Assembly: GCA_017431845.1 (NCBI GenBank)
Contig: JAFRKG010000148.1
Span: 1 to 61,150 of the forward strand
Direction of reading: 5' to 3'
Length of the DNA stretch: 61,150 bases
DNA from: Methanosphaera sp.
GTDB lineage: Archaea; Methanobacteriota; Methanobacteria; Methanobacteriales; Methanobacteriaceae
The notes under the pieces are model-generated. The model worked only from the letters and a program-made list of their open reading frames with translations. It made no database searches and was not told the DNA's origin. Below, in pieces: positions 36,114 to 45,780 of this stretch (position 1 is its first letter; every line of letters begins with the position of its first letter). A program made the position numbers and the translations under genes.

Positions 36114-36578
36114 ATGGCAGAATTTGAAGAAATAAATGAAGAAATCGAAGAAACTGAAGTAGAAAACTTCGAAAACGAAGAAAATTTAGAAGAAAATGAA
36201 GAATACCTAAGTGAAGACGATGAAAAACTCCCATTTGCAAAAGCAGAAGTTGTACGTCTAATGAAACAACACTTAGACGATGACAAAATGATAAGAGAAC
36301 GAGTAAAAGTAGAAATGAACAAATTCTTAGGTGACGTACTCGCAAATGTATGCAAACAATTAAATGATTATCCTTACTCAACAGTAGAATACGAAATGCT
36401 CAAAGAATCAACATACCCATACACAAATATAGAAAGAATCAATGAAGAAAAAATCAGAATACTAAAACATTTAGATGCAATTAAAGCAGATTGTGATGCA
36501 TTAAGTATGGATGTAAAAGCTACTCTTAAAATAAACGATAAACCAAACCAAGAAGAAGACGACGAAGACTTATTCTAA
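36114..36578 (+). CDS. histone-fold protein with acidic N-terminus and C-terminal coiled coil
   Basis: A 154-residue protein. Residues 1-38 are a strongly acidic tail (Glu/Asp/Asn). Residues 39-103 match the archaeal histone pattern: [16 protein letters not shown] (helix 1), DDDKMI loop, [19 protein letters not shown] (helix 2), a turn with PYSTVEY, and a short helix 3. Residues 104-140 form a further helix ([19 protein letters not shown]), likely a coiled coil. The tail is acidic again. Net charge is negative, so DNA binding is doubtful or must be local. I recall that prokaryotic histone variants with coiled-coil extensions have been described. GTGATT precedes the ATG. It is monocistronic with a T-rich stop signal after it. 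Confidence 0.6.
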   Translation: MAEFEEINEEIEETEVENFENEENLEENEEYLSEDDEKLPFAKAEVVRLMKQHLDDDKMIRERVKVEMNKFLGDVLANVCKQLNDYPYSTVEYEMLKESTYPYTNIERINEEKIRILKHLDAIKADCDALSMDVKATLKINDKPNQEEDDEDLF

Positions 36579-36665
36579 CCATCTTTTTCACCCCCACAGT
36601 TACTTTTTTTTAAATATTTTAATCAATAAAATTAATTCTATAAGAAAAATTATAGGATTAAAAGA

Positions 36666-37592
36666 ATGAACATTAACATTAAAATGATGCCCATTTCAAT
36701 AGGCGGAGTAATATTAGGATTAACAGCAATGGGCAATTTATTCTACGATTATTTTATGTATAGTAGGGAAATATGCGATTTAATCTCAACTTTCCTTTTC
36801 ATATTAGTACTGATAAAATTAGTAAAATATCCTGAAACGTTTAAAGAAGATTTAAACAATCCAATTTTAGCAAGTATTATAGCTACATTATCGATGACAT
36901 TAATGTTGTATTCAAATTATCTTTACTTTTACATGGGTAGTTATTCCATGTTATTATGGGTTATTGCCATTATGTTACATATCTTCTTCGTTATAAATTA
37001 TATTGTGAAATTTTTTAATAAATTAGATATTAGTGATTTTACTGCCGGTTCATTTGTAGTATTTGCAGGAATACAAATGATAGCCATTACAGCACCAACA
37101 TTTAATCAAGAATTTATAGGAACGATATGTTTCTGGATAAGCTTTATACTAGTAGTGTTAGTATTTTTAATAGTAACATACAGATACATTAAAATTCCAG
37201 TTAATAATCAGACAAAACCTATTATAGGAGTTTATGCAGCCCCATTTAGTTTATGTAGTGTAGGATACCTTTCATCAGTCGCTCCCAATAATTTAATCAT
37301 GGTTGTGGGTTTTTATATTATGACTAAAATTTTGTACATAATAGTTTTAGAAAAGTTTATTGAATATAGACATTTTCCATTTTATCCAACATATGCTGCA
37401 TATACATTTCCTATTGTAATTAATACAATAACGACTCTTCAAACTATAAAGTTCTTAAAAAATAATGGAATTAATTTATGGTTTATGCAATATGAATTAA
37501 TGATAGAAATGATAATTGCAATTTTATTAGTAACATATATATTAATACAGTTCTTAATGAACATTTTTGAATTACGAAAAAAAATAGAATAA
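36666..37592 (+). CDS. TDT/SLAC1 family membrane transporter
   Basis: A 308-residue membrane protein with about nine or ten hydrophobic helices. It resembles the tellurite-resistance/dicarboxylate transporter (TDT, TehA/SLAC1) family: the N-terminus has MMPISIGGVILGLTAMGNLF, and the later blocks APTFNQ, IGVYAAPFSLCSVGYLS and FPFYPTYAAYTFPIVI match the family. Members carry anions such as malate, sulfite or nitrate; the substrate here is unknown. It faces the nitroreductase gene at its 3' end with 9 bp between stop codons. Confidence 0.8.
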   Translation: MNINIKMMPISIGGVILGLTAMGNLFYDYFMYSREICDLISTFLFILVLIKLVKYPETFKEDLNNPILASIIATLSMTLMLYSNYLYFYMGSYSMLLWVIAIMLHIFFVINYIVKFFNKLDISDFTAGSFVVFAGIQMIAITAPTFNQEFIGTICFWISFILVVLVFLIVTYRYIKIPVNNQTKPIIGVYAAPFSLCSVGYLSSVAPNNLIMVVGFYIMTKILYIIVLEKFIEYRHFPFYPTYAAYTFPIVINTITTLQTIKFLKNNGINLWFMQYELMIEMIIAILLVTYILIQFLMNIFELRKKIE

Positions 37593-37601
37593 AAAATGAA
37601 T

Positions 37602-38105
37602 TTAAATAAATTCTACTAACTCATCTATACTTTTCCTATCAGTACCACGAGGTTCAGCATTAGGATAACCCAAAGGAGTTAATAAAACAGGCTCATAATC
37701 ATCAGACAAACCAAGCAATTCAGATAATGGCTCTTTATTAAAAGCAGCAATATAACAAGTACCTAAACCAAGTTCAGTTGCTTCAAGTATAATATGATCC
37801 ATGACAATAGTAGCATCAATATCCGAAATATTCTTTCCATCCCACCTAGTCCATGCATCACTAGGTTTTGAAACAACAGCAATAATATAAGGTGCTTCAG
37901 TAAACCAATCCCATTTACCAACAAGCTTTAATTCATCCTCATGCTTTTTAGTATCAATAACAAAAATTTTAAAAGCTTGAGCATTAACTCCCGTTGGGGC
38001 TATTTGTGCTGCTCTAAGAACTTTATCTAATTTCTCCTTCTCAATTTCTTTATCAAGATAACCTCTTACACTATATCTTTCTTCCATTACATCCAACACT
38101 GTCAT
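37602..38105 (-). CDS. nitroreductase family protein
   Basis: A 167-residue flavin (FMN)-dependent oxidoreductase. Family features are RYSVRGYLDKEIEKEKL at the N-terminus, APTGVNAQ in the FMN-binding loop, MDHIILEATELGLGTCYI and LLTPLGYPNAEPRG. Length fits the shortest type, which probably acts as a dimer. The substrate is unknown. GGTGG precedes the ATG, and the ATG overlaps the stop of the ZPR1 gene in TAATG, showing translational coupling. Confidence 0.88.
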   Translation of the reverse strand: MTVLDVMEERYSVRGYLDKEIEKEKLDKVLRAAQIAPTGVNAQAFKIFVIDTKKHEDELKLVGKWDWFTEAPYIIAVVSKPSDAWTRWDGKNISDIDATIVMDHIILEATELGLGTCYIAAFNKEPLSELLGLSDDYEPVLLTPLGYPNAEPRGTDRKSIDELVEFI

Positions 38106-38716
38106 TATTCCACCTCTTCTTGATCGATTGTTGTGAAACCAGTTTGTAATTTTTCCGCTTCCTCCTGAGTTAATAATTCCTTATCTGCATCATCATCATC
38201 AATTATACTGTTACCGAAAGGATCCTCAAGTATGAGTATAGTACTGTATTCACCAATTTTTATTTTTGCTAATGAATCTATAATATTAAGTGCATTTTCT
38301 TGAACTGAGGGTTCTATTTCATTTCCTTCCAATTTTATAGCTCTAACAACAGCACTCTCAAAACGATTCAATATACCTTCTACATTAGAAACATAACCCT
38401 GAGATTTTGGGCCCGGTTCTACTTTTAAACCTAAATCAGGAAGTGTTATTGTAGCTGTTTGAGATTTTGCAACCCTCGTATTTAGTTTCGTATCATCTAT
38501 TTTTAATGTATATCTTACAGGATCATTATGTTCTAATGATATACTGTCTGATGATTGATAACCACATTCTTTACAAGATACTGCAGTTTCTAATATGTCC
38601 CCGAAGTAAGGTATGTTATCTGTTCTGTTTGTTACTTCTAGTGTTTTTTCTCCACCACATACTGGACAATCCGAATACATTACTTCTTTTGTAAAATTTA
38701 TATTATCTTCACTCAT
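38105..38716 (-). CDS. ZPR1-type zinc-finger protein
   Basis: A 203-residue protein of the ZPR1 family (single ZPR1 domain, archaeal form). A Cys4 zinc finger is formed by CPVCGG near residue 16 and CKECGY about 32 residues on. The adjacent beta-rich domain contains VEPGPKSQGYVSNVEGIL, typical of ZPR1. Eukaryotic ZPR1 binds elongation factor 1A; a chaperone-like role for archaeal EF-1A is plausible but unproven here. The start could be 38725 (MII before MSEDN). The downstream nitroreductase overlaps by one base. Confidence 0.85.
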   Translation of the reverse strand: MSEDNINFTKEVMYSDCPVCGGEKTLEVTNRTDNIPYFGDILETAVSCKECGYQSSDSISLEHNDPVRYTLKIDDTKLNTRVAKSQTATITLPDLGLKVEPGPKSQGYVSNVEGILNRFESAVVRAIKLEGNEIEPSVQENALNIIDSLAKIKIGEYSTILILEDPFGNSIIDDDDADKELLTQEEAEKLQTGFTTIDQEEVE

Positions 38717-38763
38717 AATAATCATTTATTAATTTTTTATTTCATAACATTTTTTATGAAAGC

Positions 38764-39720
38764 TTAAATTTTTGGTTTATCAATTACAAGATTATGTTCT
38801 GTTAATTCTTGTATGATTTTATCTAAACTTTCTTTATCTGGTGCAGATATATGATGACTATGTTGATTATTTGATAATTCATATAATTTTTTTACTGAAT
38901 CTTTTTGTTTTGAATCAGAAGTGATATGTTCAATAAAGTCATTAGAATTATATTCTTCATCATATTCATCTATTTTACGAACTAATGGTTCTTTAAAATC
39001 AGGTATATAATAGGAAATATCGGTAATTTTTCCACCATGTTTCGTGATAATCTGACGTTCAAGCTCAATTTTATCTATTCCATGTTGTAAAAAAACTTCA
39101 GTTGATACTTCGTTAATGATTTGTAATATCTTTTTTAATGTGTTTTCCTTAGAATTATTATTAATAACAGGTATGGATAGAGAGTTAGCTTTTCGAATTA
39201 AATCATCATTAATTATGCGATTTTCTCTGAAATAATCTAGTTGAGCTCCACCACGTTTAATAGCTATTGCTCTTGAAATGAATCGTTCTTGATGTGCTTC
39301 TTTGTCTGCAGTGAGAACAAAAAAGTATACATTAGCATCATTTTTAAATTGGTCTAAATTTATGAGACCAGGAACTAGGTGAACACCTTCAATAACAATT
39401 GAATCTTTATCTTTAATTGAACGTTTAATTACTTTTTCTACTGCGGGAATTACAAAAGAGGCATGTTCTTCAAATCCTGCTTCTATAAGTTTTTCTTCAT
39501 TTTCATAGTTTATTTTATTTCTTAAAGTAGTGTATGCATCGTATGATGATTTGTGTAATGCTGGTGCATAATCTGCGCCGATAATTCCACGAACAATTTC
39601 ACGTATGAAATCTGTTTCAATCAGATATTTTATATTCAATTTTTTTGATATTTCTGAAGCTATTGTGGATTTTCCTATACCCGAAGCAGATCCAATTAAA
39701 ATTACATATGGTTTCATCAT
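38764..39720 (-). CDS. 2-phosphoglycerate kinase
   Basis: A 318-residue P-loop kinase that makes 2,3-diphosphoglycerate, the precursor of cyclic 2,3-DPG, a stabilising solute of Methanobacteriales. Walker A is GSASGIGKST near residue 10. The later block YLIETDFIREIVRGI is family-typical, as is VIEGVHLVPG. GGTGA is well placed. It stands in a minus-strand set between ZPR1 and Hsp20 genes with no overlap. The rest (VDKIELERQ and DISYYIPDF region) is the usual C-terminal domain. Cyclic 2,3-DPG synthetase is not in the window. Confidence 0.85.
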   Translation of the reverse strand: MMKPYVILIGSASGIGKSTIASEISKKLNIKYLIETDFIREIVRGIIGADYAPALHKSSYDAYTTLRNKINYENEEKLIEAGFEEHASFVIPAVEKVIKRSIKDKDSIVIEGVHLVPGLINLDQFKNDANVYFFVLTADKEAHQERFISRAIAIKRGGAQLDYFRENRIINDDLIRKANSLSIPVINNNSKENTLKKILQIINEVSTEVFLQHGIDKIELERQIITKHGGKITDISYYIPDFKEPLVRKIDEYDEEYNSNDFIEHITSDSKQKDSVKKLYELSNNQHSHHISAPDKESLDKIIQELTEHNLVIDKPKI

Positions 39721-39784
39721 TATTCACCAAAAAAATAGTTGTTTAAAAAAAATAAAGGTTAATAGAAGTATAAAATTAGTGTAG

Positions 39785-40399
39785 TTATAATATTTCTACA
39801 TCTACTTTTTTACCTTTGATTTTAGGGAGTGTTATTGTTAGTTCATTGTCTTCAAATGAAGCTTTAACCTCTTTAATATCTACTTCAACAGGTAATGGTA
39901 TGATGTTTTTAGTTTTTCCGAAACATCTTTCTCTTCTTAATACTTCTACGTCTTCTTCATCTTCTAAGTAGTCTGGGAAGTCTATTTCTATTTCGATTGA
40001 ATCGGTTGACATTTTGATAGATATGTCCTCTTTAGAAGCTTTAGGAACATCTAATTTAATTACTAAATCTTGTTCATATTCTAACAAGTCAACTGCTGGT
40101 TTATTTGCTTTGTATTCTTCTAATGTTTTATTCCATTCGGATTGTCTGGATTTTAATGTAGTTACTACATCATTAAACATTTTTTCAATACTGTTGGTTT
40201 CTTCAGTGTTTTCATTTCCATATTCTTTGTATTCACAGTTTGTTTTTTCTTCAGTTTCTTCTTCAGAAGTTTCAGTTGATTCATTTACTGTATCTTCCAC
40301 TGTTTCTTGAGTAGTTGTTGTTTTTTCTTCTGTTTCTGTTGTTATATCGATATTTTCGTCTTTTTTATCTTCTTTTGATTTGATGTTTACTTTATTCAT
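39785..40399 (-). CDS. small heat shock protein (Hsp20/alpha-crystallin)
   Basis: A 204-residue ATP-independent chaperone. Residues about 1-65 are a low-complexity Thr/Glu/Lys/Ser stretch (DITTETEEKTTTTQETVE). The alpha-crystallin domain follows (residues about 95-204), with beta strands seen in VIKLDVPKASKEDISIK, IPLPVEVDIKEVKASFE and ELTITLPKIKGKK; the last, LTITLPK, is a family signature. The start is at 40399 after GGGATGAT. The acidic N-terminal extension is longer than in typical 150-residue archaeal Hsp20. It is monocistronic. Confidence 0.88.
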   Translation of the reverse strand: MNKVNIKSKEDKKDENIDITTETEEKTTTTQETVEDTVNESTETSEEETEEKTNCEYKEYGNENTEETNSIEKMFNDVVTTLKSRQSEWNKTLEEYKANKPAVDLLEYEQDLVIKLDVPKASKEDISIKMSTDSIEIEIDFPDYLEDEEDVEVLRRERCFGKTKNIIPLPVEVDIKEVKASFEDNELTITLPKIKGKKVDVEIL

Positions 40400-40529
40400 A
40401 AATATCATCCCTGTTTTTTTAGTGAACTAAATATATTTTAAGTTTATATAATTAATGATATATTAATTAATTATTTAAAAGTTTCTAAATAGTTACTTTT
40501 TAAGTAATAAAAAAAATTTTAAGAAGATG

Positions 40530-41576
40530 TTATTCCTGTTTTCTATGTCTTCTTCTTAAATTATATTCGGTAAATTGATCTTCTTGAGCAAATTCTTTAC
40601 CCATTGATTGTATTAACTCTTTAATTTCGTCAATTTTACTTAAATCGTTAATACTTGTTTCAAATATTGGATCTTCTATTTTTTCAGCATATTCATTAAT
40701 TACTGATTTATCTGTTAACAAATCGGTTTTATTAAATAAACATATCATTGGTGTTTCGAACACTTTTTTAATTTCACAGTATAATAAATACTGATTTTCC
40801 ATTAAAAATCCTGAAGTTTCTGATGGATCAAAAATATATATGATAATATTTCCTAAGTGTTCCAATGCAGCTATAGCATTTAATTCAATTTCATTCATGT
40901 CATTGATTGAACGATCTAGCAAACCAGGTGTATCAATTATCTGGTATTGTCTATATAACATTTCATAATTACCTATTTGTAATCCTTGTGTTGTGAATGG
41001 ATAATTAGCAACTTTTGGACTGGCATCTGTAATATTATTTAACAATGTTGATTTTCCTACGTTTGGAAAACCTGCAATAACTACTCGAACTGCATTGAAG
41101 TTAATATTTGGCATATGTTTAAGTTCTCGTTTAGCAAAATCTAGGAAATCCAGTTCATCTCCTATTCTTTTTACTACTGAAACAATTCTTCCATAAGCTT
41201 CTTTTCGTATAGGTATTGCACTTAATGAATCTGATTTTCGAATTTTATTAGTATATTGGGATTCTATTTGTTTAAGTATTCCTAATGCCCAGAATACTGC
41301 TCCTAATGAATGTTTATATTGATCTACTCCGACTACTATGTCTATGTAATCTTGATAAAATTCTGGTAATTCCTCAATAATTGGTGTTTCAGTAACGATA
41401 CGATTAAATGTACTGTTGATTACTTCACATGCTGTTTGAACTCTTACTTCTTCAATTCTCATACCTTTGACACGTGGATGTAATTTTGAGCTTCGAACCT
41501 TTGATGCTGCTTTACTTGCCCTATTAAATGCTTTGTCTATTATTTCATCAGGGGTTGGTATGTTTGGTAATTTCAT
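40530..41576 (-). CDS. Nog1-like GTPase (Obg family)
   Basis: A 348-residue archaeal GTPase related to eukaryotic Nog1, probably acting in 50S ribosome assembly. The N-terminal helical Nog1 region (residues about 1-155) includes [20 protein letters not shown]. The G domain has G1 [10 protein letters not shown]3 DTPGLLD and G4 NKTDLL. The order N-terminal helices then G domain is typical for archaeal members, which lack eukaryotic tails. AGGAGG precedes the ATG. It follows the AMMECR1 gene by 12 bp and belongs to the tldD-AMMECR1-nog1 series. Confidence 0.9.
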   Translation of the reverse strand: MKLPNIPTPDEIIDKAFNRASKAASKVRSSKLHPRVKGMRIEEVRVQTACEVINSTFNRIVTETPIIEELPEFYQDYIDIVVGVDQYKHSLGAVFWALGILKQIESQYTNKIRKSDSLSAIPIRKEAYGRIVSVVKRIGDELDFLDFAKRELKHMPNINFNAVRVVIAGFPNVGKSTLLNNITDASPKVANYPFTTQGLQIGNYEMLYRQYQIIDTPGLLDRSINDMNEIELNAIAALEHLGNIIIYIFDPSETSGFLMENQYLLYCEIKKVFETPMICLFNKTDLLTDKSVINEYAEKIEDPIFETSINDLSKIDEIKELIQSMGKEFAQEDQFTEYNLRRRHRKQE

Positions 41577-41588
41577 TTTTATACCCTC

Positions 41589-42161
41589 CTATTTTTCTTC
41601 AAATATTTGTGCTTGAAATGAATATAATTTTGTATTTTCATCTTTCCATGATTCAGATGATAATCCTGCTTTGTAACATAAATTTTCAAGATATGTTAAT
41701 GTGTCCCAGTTTTGTTCGACTGGTACTTGAGGTAAAAGTAATCCTCTATGATAAGAATTTTCGATAATTAGTCCATCTCGTCCTATTTCTATCAAGGTTA
41801 AATATTCTGTATACTTTTCTATATCTATCAGTTGTGGTTTAGTTAGTACACTTATTTCTAGTTGGATATTTTCAAATTCTTGTAATGATAGTGGATTAAA
41901 TCTGGGATCATCAAAGGCTGCGGATATAGAAACGTCCAATAATCCTTCTATTAATGAGTAATATGGTTCTGGATAACCTATGCATCCCCTTAAGTTTGAG
42001 TTTAAGGATAATGTTACAAAAACTCCTAATTTTTCGTCAAATATTTTTGGTAAATTCTTAGGGGGGTTATATTCGTCACCATTTAAGTAGCTTGAAATAT
42101 TATCTCTTGCTATTTTTAGAAGTAATTGGCCTTCTTCTTGTGTGAGGATAGTATTTGACAT
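41589..42161 (-). CDS. AMMECR1 domain protein
   Basis: A 190-residue stand-alone AMMECR1 protein. Family blocks are GVFVTLSLNSNLRGCIGYPEP (with the RGCIG signature), AAFDDPRFNPLSLQEFENIQLEISVLT and GLIIENSYHRGLLLPQVPVE. The biochemical role is not known; archaeal structures suggest a catalytic or binding pocket around the conserved Cys. The ATG overlaps the tldD stop in TAATG, so it is translationally coupled to tldD. It is an AMMECR1 without the C-terminal MEMO partner, as often found in archaea. Confidence 0.93.
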   Translation of the reverse strand: MSNTILTQEEGQLLLKIARDNISSYLNGDEYNPPKNLPKIFDEKLGVFVTLSLNSNLRGCIGYPEPYYSLIEGLLDVSISAAFDDPRFNPLSLQEFENIQLEISVLTKPQLIDIEKYTEYLTLIEIGRDGLIIENSYHRGLLLPQVPVEQNWDTLTYLENLCYKAGLSSESWKDENTKLYSFQAQIFEEK

Positions 42162-43540
42162 TATTGTACTCCACCAACTGTTGCTCGACTTACTCTTATG
42201 TGTGGTCCTCCATCACCTACAGGAACTGTTTGACCATCTTTTCCACAGAACCCAACACTTAGATTGAAGTCTGAACCTACTCCAGTTATGTTATTTAATA
42301 TATCTAATGTAGTTCCTGATAATGAAACATCCCTTAAATGATCACCTAATTCTCCTTTTTCTATATTATAAGCTTCTACTGCATTAAATTGGAATATTCC
42401 TTTACCTGTATCTACTTGTCCTCCACGAGATCCTTTGAGATAAATTCCGTTTGGTAAATCTTCTATTAGTTCTTCAAAGGATGATTCTCCTGGTTTAATG
42501 TATGTGTTACTCATTCGTACTAATGGTTTATTACTGACGGATGATCTTGCATTTCCGCTTGATTCTCCATCGCCTACTTTTGATGCTGTTTCTCGTGAAC
42601 TTAATACTGATTTAAATACGCCGTTTTCAACTAGTGTTGTTTTTTCTGATTTTGTTCCTTCTACATCATATGGGTAGTAGCCAAATCCTGTTTCTATTGA
42701 TGCGTCATCTATTACTGTTACTAATTCTGATCCTATTTTTTGTCCTAGTCTTCCTTTAAGTATTGAGTCGTTTTGTAGTATTATATCTGCTTCTGATGCG
42801 TGTCCTAATGCTTCGTGAATAAATACTCCTGCTAGTTCTGGGTCAAGAATTACTGGAAAATCTCCTGAGGGTGGTGTTTTTGCATCTAGTAGGCTTATTG
42901 CTTTGTCTGATATTCCTGTAGCGAATGATTCTAAATCTGCATTTTTGATGATTTCAAATCCTTGTACTCCTCCTAGGCTTTTGTGTCCTATTTGCATTAC
43001 TTCTCCATTTGATGCTACTGAATTCATGGATAAGACTGTTCTATTATTATCGCTTAGGATGTTTGTTCCTTCTGAACTTATTATTAAATCTGATGATTGT
43101 GATTCTGATAGTGAGATGTTGGTACTTTGAATTTGATCTTTTTGAGCTATTTTATGTAGTTCTTTCATTGTGCTTATTTTATCTTCTATAGTTATGTCTT
43201 CTATTTTTATTTTTGCTTTAGATTTTACTATGTCTTCTTCAGGGTTTGTTGTGGTTAATTTAACATCACTTTTAAGTTGGTTTGCGATGGTGGTTGCATT
43301 TTCTGCGACTTGTTCTACTTTTTCTATATCACTAGTGAATGCTGATCCCCATGCGCCATTTTGTAGTACTCTGATTCCTATTGCATAATTTATTCCTGTA
43401 TCAACATTATCTATTTTTCCATCTTTGAGTACTATTGAGTTATTTACTGAATTTTTTACTCTGATATCTGCATATTCGACTTTAGATTCAAGTTTTCTTA
43501 TTACTTTTTGGAAGTAGTCAACATCAATTCCTGTAGCCAT
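42161..43540 (-). CDS. tldD: TldD metalloprotease (PmbA/TldD family)
   Basis: A 459-residue TldD homologue, which with TldE forms a zinc protease acting on small or unfolded peptides. The zinc motif HEALGHASE (HExxxH) is near residue 237. C-terminal blocks FCGKDGQTVPVGDGGPHI and LSGTTLDILNNI are family-typical. A strong GGAGG precedes the ATG. TldE (PmbA) is not in the window, so it must lie elsewhere. It heads the tldD-AMMECR1-nog1 unit. The reason for this grouping is not known. Confidence 0.93.
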   Translation of the reverse strand: MATGIDVDYFQKVIRKLESKVEYADIRVKNSVNNSIVLKDGKIDNVDTGINYAIGIRVLQNGAWGSAFTSDIEKVEQVAENATTIANQLKSDVKLTTTNPEEDIVKSKAKIKIEDITIEDKISTMKELHKIAQKDQIQSTNISLSESQSSDLIISSEGTNILSDNNRTVLSMNSVASNGEVMQIGHKSLGGVQGFEIIKNADLESFATGISDKAISLLDAKTPPSGDFPVILDPELAGVFIHEALGHASEADIILQNDSILKGRLGQKIGSELVTVIDDASIETGFGYYPYDVEGTKSEKTTLVENGVFKSVLSSRETASKVGDGESSGNARSSVSNKPLVRMSNTYIKPGESSFEELIEDLPNGIYLKGSRGGQVDTGKGIFQFNAVEAYNIEKGELGDHLRDVSLSGTTLDILNNITGVGSDFNLSVGFCGKDGQTVPVGDGGPHIRVSRATVGGVQ

Positions 43541-43764
43541 ATTATATCCTCCTTGTATTTTTTTTTAGAATGATAATTATTAAATTAATTTTAAAAAAAA
43601 ATAGTTTTTTTATTTTTATATGTAATATGTTATGTTTAACATAGTAATTATAGTTTAGAAAAATAGAAGTAATAATAATATTACATTGAAGTAATAATGT
43701 ATTAAAAGTGGTGAAGAAAAGTATGATATTAAACAATATCATAAAAAAAAGTAAATTGAGAATT

Positions 43765-44604
43765 TTATAATTTCTCCAGTAATGTTTTTCGTGCATCAGC
43801 AACTGTTAAAGGATAACCAGACTCTTTAAAAGTAATATTATCCTCTTTCTCGAGCATTTCAAAAATCTGTCCTACCCAAGGTAATCTTAAATCTGCTTGT
43901 TCAATAACTTCCTTATCACTAAATACCTCTCTACAATTTCCCTGTTTTAATATTTTTCCTTTTCTTAAAACATTTATATTATCAGAGTACATAGGTACTA
44001 AATCAACATCATGAGTAGAAACTATAATAGTCATACCTTCAGCATTTAAGTCATATAATAATTGCATAATAGCTGAAGCTCCATTTGGATCTAATCCACT
44101 TGTTGGTTCATCTAAAACCATTACTTTAGGTCTCATTGACAGTATCCCTGCAATAGCTACACGTTTTTTCTGACCCCCACTTAAATGATGAGGTGCTTTT
44201 TGTGCATATTCTGACATCCCAACAACTTCTAATGCTTCTTCAACTCGTTGTTTTACTTCTGCTTCATCAAGACCCATATTCATTGGACCAAAAGCAACAT
44301 CTTCAAACACTGTTGGTGCAAATAATTGATCATCAGGATTTTGGAATACAACCCCTACTTTTGCTCTTGCTTCGAGTAAGCTTTTTTTATCATATTTTAA
44401 TGTTTTACCTTCAATAATTATTTCACCAGAAGTAGGTTCAATAATACCATTAAAATGTAAGAAAAAAGTACTTTTACCAGCACCATTCGGACCTAAAATT
44501 GAAATCATTTGCCCTTCTTCTACTTTAAAATCTATACCTTTAATAGCTTGAGTACCATCAGGATAATTATAATGTAAATCTTTAACTTCTAATATAGCTA
44601 CCAT
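43765..44604 (-). CDS. cbiO: cobalt ECF transporter ATPase CbiO
   Basis: A 279-residue ABC ATPase of the energy-coupling factor type. Walker A GPNGAGKST, Q-loop FQNPDDQLF, signature LSGGQKKRVAI, Walker B VMVLDEPTSGLDP and switch His STHDVD are all present. VEDVAFGPMNMGL is typical for CbiO/EcfA. AGGAG precedes the ATG. It is the last gene of cbiM-cbiN-cbiQ-cbiO, 20 bp after cbiQ. It drives Co(II) uptake for corrinoid and perhaps Ni uptake; the metal is inferred from CbiN/CbiM homology. Confidence 0.95.
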   Translation of the reverse strand: MVAILEVKDLHYNYPDGTQAIKGIDFKVEEGQMISILGPNGAGKSTFFLHFNGIIEPTSGEIIIEGKTLKYDKKSLLEARAKVGVVFQNPDDQLFAPTVFEDVAFGPMNMGLDEAEVKQRVEEALEVVGMSEYAQKAPHHLSGGQKKRVAIAGILSMRPKVMVLDEPTSGLDPNGASAIMQLLYDLNAEGMTIIVSTHDVDLVPMYSDNINVLRKGKILKQGNCREVFSDKEVIEQADLRLPWVGQIFEMLEKEDNITFKESGYPLTVADARKTLLEKL

Positions 44605-44624
44605 AACTTAATCTCCTTTTTTGT

Positions 44625-45422
44625 TTAAATTGTATATATATTCATTGAACCAAAGTAAAGTATTCCTAGAATAAATATTATTATAAATAAAATTATTAAT
44701 ATCCAATGTAATATAGGTATATCCTTAATTGAATCCCCATCCCGAATCATGTTTAATTGACCATTATATCCTCTGGAAGCAAGAGCTTTATATGAAATTT
44801 CACCCTGTTCCCAAGTTCTTATAAATACCATTCCGGCTAATGAAGCTAAACAGTTCATCCAACTCATATAACTATGATATCCTAACCTAGTTTTCTGAGA
44901 GTTATACATTGTACTTGTTACATCCAAGAACAAGAAGATATATCTATACATCAATATAGCTAAATCAGTTATAATTGTTGGTACGTGTAAATCATGGAAA
45001 ACCGCAAATATCCTATTCATAGGAGTAGTTAGAATTAAAAATCCTAAAGCTGCTACACCACCCAGTACTCTAAAAAATACCAATACTGCCTGATTAATAC
45101 CGCCCTTAGTTAATCCAATACCGAATAATCCTAAATCCCATATATGAGGCCCAGTACCCAAAAATGCTAAAAATATCCCTGATAAAACGGCGAATCCGAT
45201 AGGTATTGCCATGAAAGTTGCATAAAAAGAGACTGGAATCTTAGCTTTATATATAATTAAAAATGAACATAATAAAAATATTATGAACGGCATTATAGGA
45301 GATCCAGAAACTAAATTTAAAAGTATTGCTGCAATAGCAAAAATTACTTTAGAATAAATATTAGTATTCGTTAGTTCATTATGCATAGTATGATGATCTA
45401 ACGTATCTTCAAAAATCGACAT
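44625..45422 (-). CDS. cbiQ: cobalt ECF transporter transmembrane protein CbiQ
   Basis: A 265-residue T component with about five or six transmembrane helices. Family features are DPRxK-like N-terminus replaced by TNTNIYSKVIFAIAAILLN, LFLGTGP-type loop, and the C-terminal coupling helices with ALASRGYNGQLN (ARG/SRG motif). The start is set at 45422 since GGTGA immediately precedes MSIFED; the GTG at 45431 is part of that site. It transmits ATP hydrolysis by CbiO to the CbiM/CbiN substrate unit. It lies 57 bp after cbiN and 20 bp before cbiO. Confidence 0.93.
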   Translation of the reverse strand: MSIFEDTLDHHTMHNELTNTNIYSKVIFAIAAILLNLVSGSPIMPFIIFLLCSFLIIYKAKIPVSFYATFMAIPIGFAVLSGIFLAFLGTGPHIWDLGLFGIGLTKGGINQAVLVFFRVLGGVAALGFLILTTPMNRIFAVFHDLHVPTIITDLAILMYRYIFLFLDVTSTMYNSQKTRLGYHSYMSWMNCLASLAGMVFIRTWEQGEISYKALASRGYNGQLNMIRDGDSIKDIPILHWILIILFIIIFILGILYFGSMNIYTI

Positions 45423-45479
45423 ATTCACCACTTAAAAAAAAAATTTACAAAAAAAAATTATGCTAAATTAATAACATAA

Positions 45480-45779
45480 TTATTGTTGTTTTTTTACTTT
45501 TTTTCCACCATACCAGTAACCAAAGATAAATCCAATAATAATGGAACCTATAGCTGCTTGTAGACAGAATAAAAGACTTTCTATTTCACCACTAGGTGGT
45601 TCCCATAAAGGTGCTGCCCAAACTTTATAGTTAGGGTTATTTTGTTCAATATATTGTCCACCTTGATCATCGGATCCACCGAAGTAACCATCATCTTCAC
45701 CGTGACCGTTGAAGATAATTAATGGAGCAACTATTAAGATTGCTACTATTATTAATATACCAATATTTTTCCAATCCAT
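45480..45779 (-). CDS. cbiN: cobalt transport accessory protein CbiN
   Basis: A 99-residue protein with an N-terminal helix (IGILIIVAILIVAPLIIF), an extracytoplasmic loop with FGGSDDQGGQYIEQNNPNY and W(A)PLWEPPSGE, and a C-terminal helix (LLFCLQAAIGSIIIGFIFGY). This is the normal CbiN shape, which helps CbiM load metal. The start at 45779 follows GGAG and sits directly after the cbiM stop. It is co-transcribed with cbiM. The C-terminus ends in Lys-rich cytosol-facing residues. Confidence 0.94.
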   Translation of the reverse strand: MDWKNIGILIIVAILIVAPLIIFNGHGEDDGYFGGSDDQGGQYIEQNNPNYKVWAAPLWEPPSGEIESLLFCLQAAIGSIIIGFIFGYWYGGKKVKKQQ

Positions 45780-45780
45780 T

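Noticed and set aside
43542-43802. 86-codon minus-strand ORF between tldD and cbiO
   Set aside because: It starts inside the cbiO coding end in another frame, has no ribosome binding site, and is made of AT-rich codons (Phe, Ile, Asn, Lys). The 224-bp gap is better read as a promoter for tldD.
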